NCBI GenBank assembly: GCA_963693315.1
Contig: OY856186.1
Coordinates: 305,861,879-305,925,878 of the forward strand
DNA from: Diogma glabrata
Lineage: Eukaryota; Arthropoda; Insecta; Diptera; Cylindrotomidae
DNA length: 64,000 nt
Direction of reading: 5' to 3'
Shown here: positions 57,101 to 64,000 of the stretch, piece by piece
How positions within the stretch are numbered: position 1 is the stretch's first letter
Layout: every line of letters begins with the position of its first letter
The notes under the pieces: generated by a model
Seen by the model: the letters and a program-made list of their open reading frames with translations, nothing else
Told to the model about the DNA's origin: nothing
The model's database searches: none
Program-made: the position numbers and the translations under genes

Positions 57101-57630
57101 CTCTCAGTTTTGTAGTTTCGCTCGATTCTTTTATCACACAATGATGAGGCAAATAAAAACATTTAGACTGCTCAATCGTTTTATCAGCTTCAGAAACAGC
57201 TTCTAAGTATCCCCTACTTAGATATTCACTTATAAATCTAGCGTATTCATGTTTTAGTGATGGACTAGATTGAAATTTCCTTTCTAACGCTAAAAATCTT
57301 CTTTTGGCAACGTTTATAGAGTTGCCAAGCTGAGCGGTATTATTTTTAAAGGGAATAGAGACGATGTAACGACCGCTTTCATCTCGTTTGTGCGTCTTTT
57401 TATAATATTCTTCACACTCGACATCATCTTGACTCATAATCTGGACATTGGGAATTTCTTCTTGCTCAAAAAATTGTTTTAATGTTCTATCAATGTCTAC
57501 ATCTAAATGGAAATTTAAAGTACAATAACTTTCTTGGCTGTTGTCTGTTCTTACGACGTTTTCTTCACCGGTAACTCCAGCCGCAATCCAACCAAAAATG
57601 GTACGTTGTGCGACTATTGAATTATTTGAG
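54176..57630 (-). pseudogene. BEL/Pao pol: RT, RNase H, integrase
   Basis: A long BEL/Pao polyprotein part. Reading right to left: the end of the protease (NNSIVAQRTIFGWIAAG), then RT with RVVFDGSAKSSSGISLNET, AADIEKMYNQI and FYVDDFISGADN (YVDD), RNase H with LHGFSDASESAYSAVVY and AWTDSTIVLSWLS, the integrase zinc region (LHPGL..H, CVVC), catalytic GVDYAGPI, YSDNGSNFIGA and GGLWEAAVKS (DDE), and a chromo-like tail to 54176. One frameshift at about 55010-55020 inside the integrase separates 57437-54975 from 55078-54176. The 5' side ends at 57630 in a (TA)n tract. Gag, the rest of the protease and the 5' LTR are missing, so the copy is defective. Confidence 0.92.
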
Positions 57631-57633
57631 TTA

Positions 57634-57960
<327 letters not shown>

Positions 57961-58608
57961 TAACCACCGTTTTTAGACTTACGAATAACCGTTTTTTAAC
58001 TTATTAATACAATCCGATAATATGTTATACCAAATTGGTTTGGTTATTACATTCATCGTGTGATGTCATTGTAACAAATAAAATATAGAATGCATTCAGG
58101 GGTTTAAAAACATCTATCTATAATATTTTTTTCAATTTTTTAATTAAAGAAATTCCGGATATTATTTTAATGCAACTTTGAATCATAGATAGACTTATAG
58201 ACTCTACGTTGTCATCGATTTCAACTAATGATAAAAATTTAATTAATTGTAGCGGGTTCGAAGCCAAACCGAATGAATTTTTAATATCGAATTCTGCTAA
58301 TTTATGTTTTTTCGTTTTTCAACTGAAACTCAAAATAATGTTCAATATAATATCATGTTCAATATAGAGACACACCTGAAAACTTATTTGATCGCGTATT
58401 TTTTATATATCCTTTGTTTTATAAGTAATACTAAATTTTTATATTTAACTGATCAACTAGAGTGCTGATCCTTTTACATTCATATTTAAAAAAAAAATAG
58501 AAAATCATTTCTCATTACTACTCGTTGAAATTATTGTTACTACGTCAACAAAATGTATACACACAAACTTTATTTATAGGCGTAGCAGAGCACGCCGGGT
58601 CCCGCTAG
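57961..58608 (+). mobile_element. Helitron 3' part, first copy
   Basis: Ends with a hairpin GGCGTAGCAGAGCACGCC, then GGGTCCCG and CTAG before T (58605-58608), the Helitron 3' signature. The preceding ~200 bp (CTTATTTGATCGC, AACTGATCAACTAGAGT, TACGTCAACAAAATGT) match the arms of the 44.89-kb palindrome with divergence. Non-coding, so non-autonomous. The left border is uncertain. Confidence 0.7.
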
Positions 58609-58614
58609 TATAAG

Positions 58615-58850
58615 TATATATATTATGTATATATATCCTTGTGATCTTATATCCACACAACTTACACAAATTGCACAACTTGCACAAATTACTGTTTTTA
58701 TATTAATTGCGGCAAGTGTTGCGTGCACAATTGCTGTTCTTAAAATCACAATTTGTGTAATTTGTGCAACACAAATTACACAAAAAATTTTCTTGTGGCA
58801 GATTAAAATTATTTGTGCAAGTTTGTTTTGACATATGTCAAATGAATTAT
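58615..58850. repeat. Palindromic non-coding repeat, first copy
   Basis: CACAAATTGCACAACTTGCA then CAAATTA pairs loosely with TAATTTGTGCAACACAAATT. TTTTGACATATGTCAAA lies at its right edge. It looks like a small MITE between the Helitron end and the hAT start. Confidence 0.5.
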
Positions 58851-58862
58851 TTAAGGTTGTGT

Positions 58863-58939
58863 CAGGGCTGCCAGATGGTAAGATTTATCTTTTTTTGTAA
58901 GATTTTCTGTCATGAAAAAAGAGAAAAAGATTTTCTCCG
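58863..58939 (+). mobile_element. Duplicated hAT 5' terminus
   Basis: CAGGGCTGCCAGATGG and the next ~60 bp are the copy of the hAT start at 60910, cut at the duplication junction and joined to BEL pol sequence. Confidence 0.8.
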
Positions 58940-59668
58940 AAATACGTTGAAATTGACTATCACTTTCACAAACCAAAATTTGATTGTACATTTTCTCAAT
59001 GTCGGCTGCTAATGCAATTTTGTGCTTTCTGAATCTTAATAAGATTGACCATAAAGTGGGCTGAATAGTCGGACCGACTAACATCGTTTCATTTAGTGAT
59101 ATCCCAGAAGAAGATTTCGCTGATCCATCAAAAACTACTCTCAGTTTTGTAGTTTCGCTCGATTCTTTTATCACACAATGATGAGGCAAATAAAAACATT
59201 TAGACTGCTCAATCGTTTTATCAGCTTCAGAAACAGCTTCTAAGTATCCCCTACTTAGATATTCACTTATAAATCTAGCGTATTCATGTTTTAGTGATGG
59301 ACTAGATTGAAATTTCCTTTCTAACGCTAAAAATCTTCTTTTGGCAACGTTTATAGAGTTGCCAAGCTGAGCGGTATTATTTTTAAAGGGAATAGAGACG
59401 ATGTAACGACCGCTTTCATCTCGTTTGTGCGTCTTTTTATAATATTCTTCACACTCGACATCATCTTGACTCATAATCTGGACATTGGGAATTTCTTCTT
59501 GCTCAAAAAATTGTTTTAATGTTCTATCAATGTCTACATCTAAATGGAAATTTAAAGTACAATAACTTTCTTGGCTGTTGTCTGTTCTTACGACGTTTTC
59601 TTCACCGGTAACTCCAGCCGCAATCCAACCAAAAATGGTACGTTGTGCGACTATTGAATTATTTGAGT
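58940..59668 (-). pseudogene. BEL/Pao pol fragment, duplicated copy
   Basis: Repeats the protease/RT start of the pol at 57630-56903 (GWIAAGVTGEENVVRT, MSQDDVECEEYYKKTH, RVVFDGSAKSSSG, AADIEKMYNQI). At the junction the frame runs from SDSQFQRI into antisense hAT terminus (SEKIFFSFFMTENLTKKDKS), giving a 207-aa chimeric frame at 59474-58851. It is a by-product of the duplication. Confidence 0.9.
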
Positions 59669-59671
59669 TAG

Positions 59672-60004
<333 letters not shown>

Positions 60005-60655
60005 TGATAACCACCGTTTTTAGACTTACGAATAACCGTTTTTTAACTTATTAATACAATCCGATAATATGTTATACCAAATTGGTTTGGTTATTACATT
60101 CATCGTGTGATGTCATTGTAACAAATAAAATATAGAATGCATTCAGGGGTTTAAAAACATCTATCTATAATATTTTTTTCAGTTTTTTAATTAAAGAAAT
60201 TCCGGATATTATTTTAATGCAACTTTGAATCATAGATAGACTTATAGACTCTACGTTGTCATCGATTTCAACTAATGATAAAAATTTAATTAATTGTAGC
60301 GGGTTCGAAGCCAAACCGAATGAATTTTTAATATCGAATTCTGCTAATTTATGTTTTTTCGTTTTTCAACTGAAACTCAAAATAATGTTCAATATAATAT
60401 CATGTTCAATATAGAGACACACCTGAAAACTTATTTGATCGCGTATTTTTTATATATCCTTTGTTTTATAAGTAATACTAAATTTTTATATTTAACTGAT
60501 CAACTAGAGTGCTGATCCTTTTACATTCATATTTAAAAAAAAAATAGAAAATCATTTCTCATTACTACTCGTTGAAATTATTGTTACTACGTCAACAAAA
60601 TGTATACACACAAACTTTATTTATAGGCGTAGCAGAGCACGCCGGGTCCCGCTAG
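60005..60655 (+). mobile_element. Helitron 3' part, second copy
   Basis: Duplicate of 57961-58608, ending CTAG at 60652-60655. Confidence 0.7.
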
Positions 60656-60661
60656 TATAAG

Positions 60662-60900
60662 TATATATATTATGTATATATATCCTTGTGATCTTATATC
60701 CACACAACTTACACAAATTGCACAACTTGCACAAATTACTGTTTTTATATTAATTGCGGCAAGTGTTGCGTGCACAATTGCTGTTCTTAAAATCACAATT
60801 TGTGTAATTTGTGCAACACAAATTACACAAAAAATTTTCTTGTGGCAGATTAAAATTATTTGTGCAAGTTTGTTTTGACATATGTCAAATGAATTATTTA
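60662..60900. repeat. Palindromic non-coding repeat, second copy
   Basis: Duplicate of 58615-58850. Confidence 0.5.
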
Positions 60901-61458
60901 AGGTTGTGTCAGGGCTGCCAGATGGTAAGATTTATCTTTTTTTGTAAGATTTTCTGTCATGAAAAAAGAGAAAAAGATTTTCTCCGAAATAATAAGATTT
61001 TTTGAAAAATTTTGGGATTGTTTTTTTTTTTTAAATATATAGTGAAATTTTTAGCTTGCTTAGTAAATTTTATAACATTTCTTCATACAATCGTTCTAAA
61101 AACAATTCGAAAACCTAACAACTTGTTTTAAGGGCAATTTAATACCGAATTGGTTTTAAGGGCCAAATGACAACTGTTTTTTATTCTTTTGAATTTTGAT
61201 ATTGTTTTGTATTTTACCAATATGGCGTGTTGTTCAACTTGCACAGAAAGTCTTTCAACTGTTCCTTTATAAATATTTTATATTAGTATTAATATATAGT
61301 TATAATAAAATAATGTAAGTTTTCACATTTTATATCTAACAGCGTATAATTATTTTATTTTACTTAAACCGTGGTCCGTGAATAATTTAAATGTATTTTA
61401 TGTGTCAAAATTCTATAGTTATTCATCAAGGCTAGACGTATCAATTTGATGTCGAAAT

Positions 61459-63985
61459 ATGGAGAGGTACTTCAAGAAAATAGGTATGTTATAATCTTTG
61501 TAATGTATTCTAATTGAATTTAAACATTCATAAATAGATTGCATTCGCATACACATATTATTATACATTTTCAGATTCTCGCCAAATAACAACCACAAAT
61601 CCAGAAATAAACGAAAATGTTGAGGTTAGGCCATGTTTGATTCAGGAATCATTAGAGGTAGAATCGGTAAGATTGAATTTTTCAATACCAAAATTCTTGT
61701 ATACTAAATTAAAATATAATATTTTAGCCACCTGCAAAACTCAAAAAAACCCACAAGTATCTGAAAAGTTGGGAAGAAGATCCTATACTGAAACCATGGC
61801 TAACTTGTCGAAATACTCTGCCACATTGTCATGTTTGCTCGTGTGATTTAAAAGGAGCAGGTAGAGTAAATGATTTAAGGCAACATGCCAAAACTTCTAA
61901 ACACATAACCAATAGCAATGCCATCAATATACATTGCGCGAGTACAAAGTTGTTTTCAGGTATTTCAAGTTCCAACCAAGCAATAACTACGGCCGAGTTA
62001 AAATTAAGCGCATTTTGTGCTGAGCACAACATCTCTTTTGCCACAATGGACCATTTGATTCCTGTTTTAAAGAGTGCCTTGCCGGATTCGGAAATAGTTA
62101 AAAATTTGTCGTGTGCTCGAACAAAAACTACTGCCATAGTAAAAAACGTTATCGGAGAATCTCAGCTACAGGATATTTGCAAATTATGCAACAATAACTA
62201 TTTTTCACTGTGCATAGACGAATCTACGGACATCTCAACTACCAAGTTATTAAGCCTTGTTGTACGGACTGAACTGAGAGGAAAGATATCTGATTTTTTT
62301 TTTGGGTTTATTAAAAATCGAGGTATGTGATGCATTTTCCATTTACAATAAAATTGTGTCATTTTTCATCGATAGACAAATAAATTATAAAAAAAATCTA
62401 ATCGGCTTCGCGGCTGACGGTGCCAATGTAATGACTGGTGCTAATCATTCGGTCGCAACATTATTAAAACATGATTGTCCAGAACTCATTATTTTTAAAT
62501 GCGCATGTCATTCCTTTGCATTGTGCGCCAATCACGCCTGCAAACAACTACCACGATATGTCGAAAGTTGTGTACGTGACATTTATAATTTTATTCAAAA
62601 CAACCCAAAGAGAATAGAATTATATTCCTCACTTCAAATTTTATTAGAATATAGACCCAAAAAATTTTTACATCCATCGCAAACTCGCTGGTTATCATTA
62701 GAAGCTACAGTTGTCCAAATTTTAAGTAGATTCGAAGTACTTCGACTATTTTTTATTCACGAAGATGTTGAGAAATTCGACGCTGTGCAACGAATAAATA
62801 ATGCGCATGTCATTCCTTTGCATTGTGCGCCAATCACGCCTGCAAACAACTACCACGATATGTCGAAAGTTGTGTACGTGACATTTATAATTTTATTCAA
62901 AACAGCCCAAAGAGAATAGAATTATATTCCTCACTTCAAATTTTATTAGAATATAGACCCAAAAAAATTTTACATCCATCGCAAACTCGCTGGTTATCAT
63001 TAGAAGCTACAGTTGTCCAAATTTTAAGTAGATTCGAAGTACTTCGACTATTTTTTATTCACGAAGATGTTGAGAAATTCGACGCTGTGCAACGAATAAA
63101 TAAATATCTAGATAATAAACAATTTGAACTTTTTTGAGATTTTTAAGGTTCATTTTAAACGATATTAACAAACTTAATCGGCTGTTCCAAAGTGAGTCTC
63201 CACAACTCCATGTGCTCTATCATGAAGTAACTAGATTATATTATAAAATATTTGAATATTTTATAAAAGAAAATTTTTTGGGTGCCGATTATTTAATAGA
63301 AAACAATTTAAATAACAGCGAGATTTTAAAGGAATTGAAAGATGTTTATCTAGGGGCAGACGTGAATACCGCTTTGACAACTACTCATGTATTATTAGAA
63401 AACGATGAAATGGAGTTTCGGGTACATTGCCAACAGTTTTACGTTGAATTATGTAACCACTTAATTAAAAAATTCGATTTTGGAGATAAAATGCTAGAAG
63501 CTTTTCAAATTCTTGCGCCAACGAACGTGATCAATAAACAAAATTTAAGTTGTGCAAACTTGATGGTATTTTTCCCTCAAGTTATTAATCGAAGCAATTT
63601 GCAAAATGTCGATGATGAGTGCCGGGAAATTAGACTATTGAATTTTTCTGAATTGGAACTGGGCGAGGAAGTTGCGGTCGATACATTTTGGTACAAAATA
63701 TTAGATTTAAAACGATGTGATGGTCGATTATGTTTCCCATATTTGAAGTCAGCCATCATGGCTATTTTAACGATTCCCGTGGCAACAGCGAACGTGGAGC
63801 GTATTTTTTCTCAAATTAATCTAAACAAAACCAAAACTCGAAATTGCCTAGATTCTTCCACATTAGCTGGAATTTTACTATCCAAGGACTATATAAAGAA
63901 AAATTACAAGGATTGCACTCATTTTGAACCTAGCAAGGAAATGATGACTAAATTTAATTCTGAAATGTACAAAGGTATATTCTAA
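61459..63985 (+). pseudogene. hAT transposase (BED finger, hATC), broken
   Basis: Exons 61459-61483 (MERYFKKI), 61575-61666 and 61728 onward join in phase (introns GTATG...TTTCAG and GTAAG...TTTTAG). A BED-like finger reads CHVCSCDLKGAGRVNDLRQH then AKTSKH. The core has CIDESTDIS (D), GFAADGANVMTGANHS (D), FKCACHSFALCANHACKQLP (C-x2-H motif), SQTRWLS and, in the hATC dimerisation domain, IPVATANVERIFSQINLNKT (E). Frame breaks occur at a T9 run near 62297, at a 302-bp internal tandem duplication (62501-63102) and at a T6 run near 63130. The stop is at 63983-63985. It resembles the group domesticated as ZMYM/C17orf113-like proteins. Inactive as read. Confidence 0.88.
62501..63102. repeat. 302-bp internal tandem duplication in hAT gene
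   Basis: GCGCATGTCATTCCTTTGCA at 62501 restarts at 62803, and the copies agree to CGAATAAATA (62800/63102) with only a few differences. 302 is not a multiple of three, so it shifts the frame after AVQRIN. The junction has short homology (AAATGCGC against ATAATGCGC). Confidence 0.95.
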
Positions 63986-64000
63986 TGTGATTTTTTTACA

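Larger units (their letters stand above)
60910..64000 (+). mobile_element. hAT transposon, 3' end beyond the window
   Basis: Begins CAGGGCTGCCAGATGG, a hAT-type terminus, followed by ~550 bp of AT-rich leader and a BED/hATC transposase gene (61459-63985). The right TIR and the 8-bp target duplication cannot be checked because the window ends. Confidence 0.8.

Noticed and set aside
58851..59474. 207-aa frame as a distinct gene
   Set aside because: It is the duplicated BEL pol start fused at the duplication junction to antisense hAT terminus; an artefact of rearrangement.

Overview
The window looks like AT-rich nuclear DNA of an arthropod, most likely an insect. Reasons: about 70% A+T by eye, short (60-90 bp) GT-AG introns in the transposon genes, and animal transposon families throughout. 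I found no convincing host gene, rRNA, tRNA, CRISPR array or bacterial-type operon. It reads as a gene-poor, transposon-dense block in which elements are nested in one another and mostly decayed. A few elements keep long open frames.

Layout. 0-1.7 kb: unassigned, with a possible retroelement tail. 1.74-4.82 kb: a PIF/Harbinger element (A) with a MADF-type gene and a frameshifted HARBI1-like transposase in convergent orientation. 5.4-9.6 kb: a Helitron N-terminal fragment fused to a pogo/Tigger-like transposase, which is split by a 1.7-kb LTR-like insertion. 9.95-10.14 kb: a foldback MITE. 11-16.6 kb: an ISL2EU-type region with a THAP+DDE transposase (+) and a spliced SWIM/YqaJ-nuclease gene (-). 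Between these two genes lie a TIR element, an RTE endonuclease relic and tandem duplications. 17.6-23.3 kb: foldback repeats, MITEs and minisatellites. 24.1-27.1 kb: a BEL/Pao reverse-transcriptase relic interrupted twice, once by an insert with a clean 4-bp target duplication. 27.7-30.4 kb: a MITE, then a transposase-like relic flanked by six same-strand copies of a GTCATGTCTGTCACA motif.

31.3-41.5 kb: an unclassified transposon gene in pieces, with a MULE-like segment first and a ubiquitin-hydrolase-like tail last. Its presumed intron holds an array of hairpin-forming units (CTGCC...GGCAG), and a jockey-like LINE has landed in that array. A second copy of the same 3' end lies at 47.1-47.6 kb. 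42.1-43.05 kb: a P-element transposase relic. 44.89-45.33 kb: a roughly 440-bp palindrome made of two opposed Helitron 3' ends. 49.1-50.65 kb: LINE ORF1 (PHD finger plus zinc knuckles) and the start of ORF2, cut by a 177-bp insertion.

51.05-53.93 kb: a Harbinger element (B) with clear TIRs, a 3-bp target duplication, an intact Myb-like gene and a transposase with all three DDE residues. It lies downstream of, and probably inside the LTR of, a BEL/Pao element whose pol runs at 54.2-57.6 kb (-). 56.9-61.0 kb: a ~2.04-kb tandem duplication joining BEL, a (TA)n tract, a Helitron 3' end and the first ~80 bp of a hAT element. 60.9 kb to the window end: that hAT element, with a BED/hATC transposase broken by an exact-looking 302-bp internal duplication.

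How the genes work together: each pair belongs to its own transposon (Harbinger transposase with its Myb/MADF partner; ISL2EU transposase with YqaJ nuclease; LINE ORF1 with ORF2). There is no cross-element pathway. The most novel material is the 28.8-30.4 kb motif-flanked element and the 31.3-41.5 kb unclassified element with its hairpin array.
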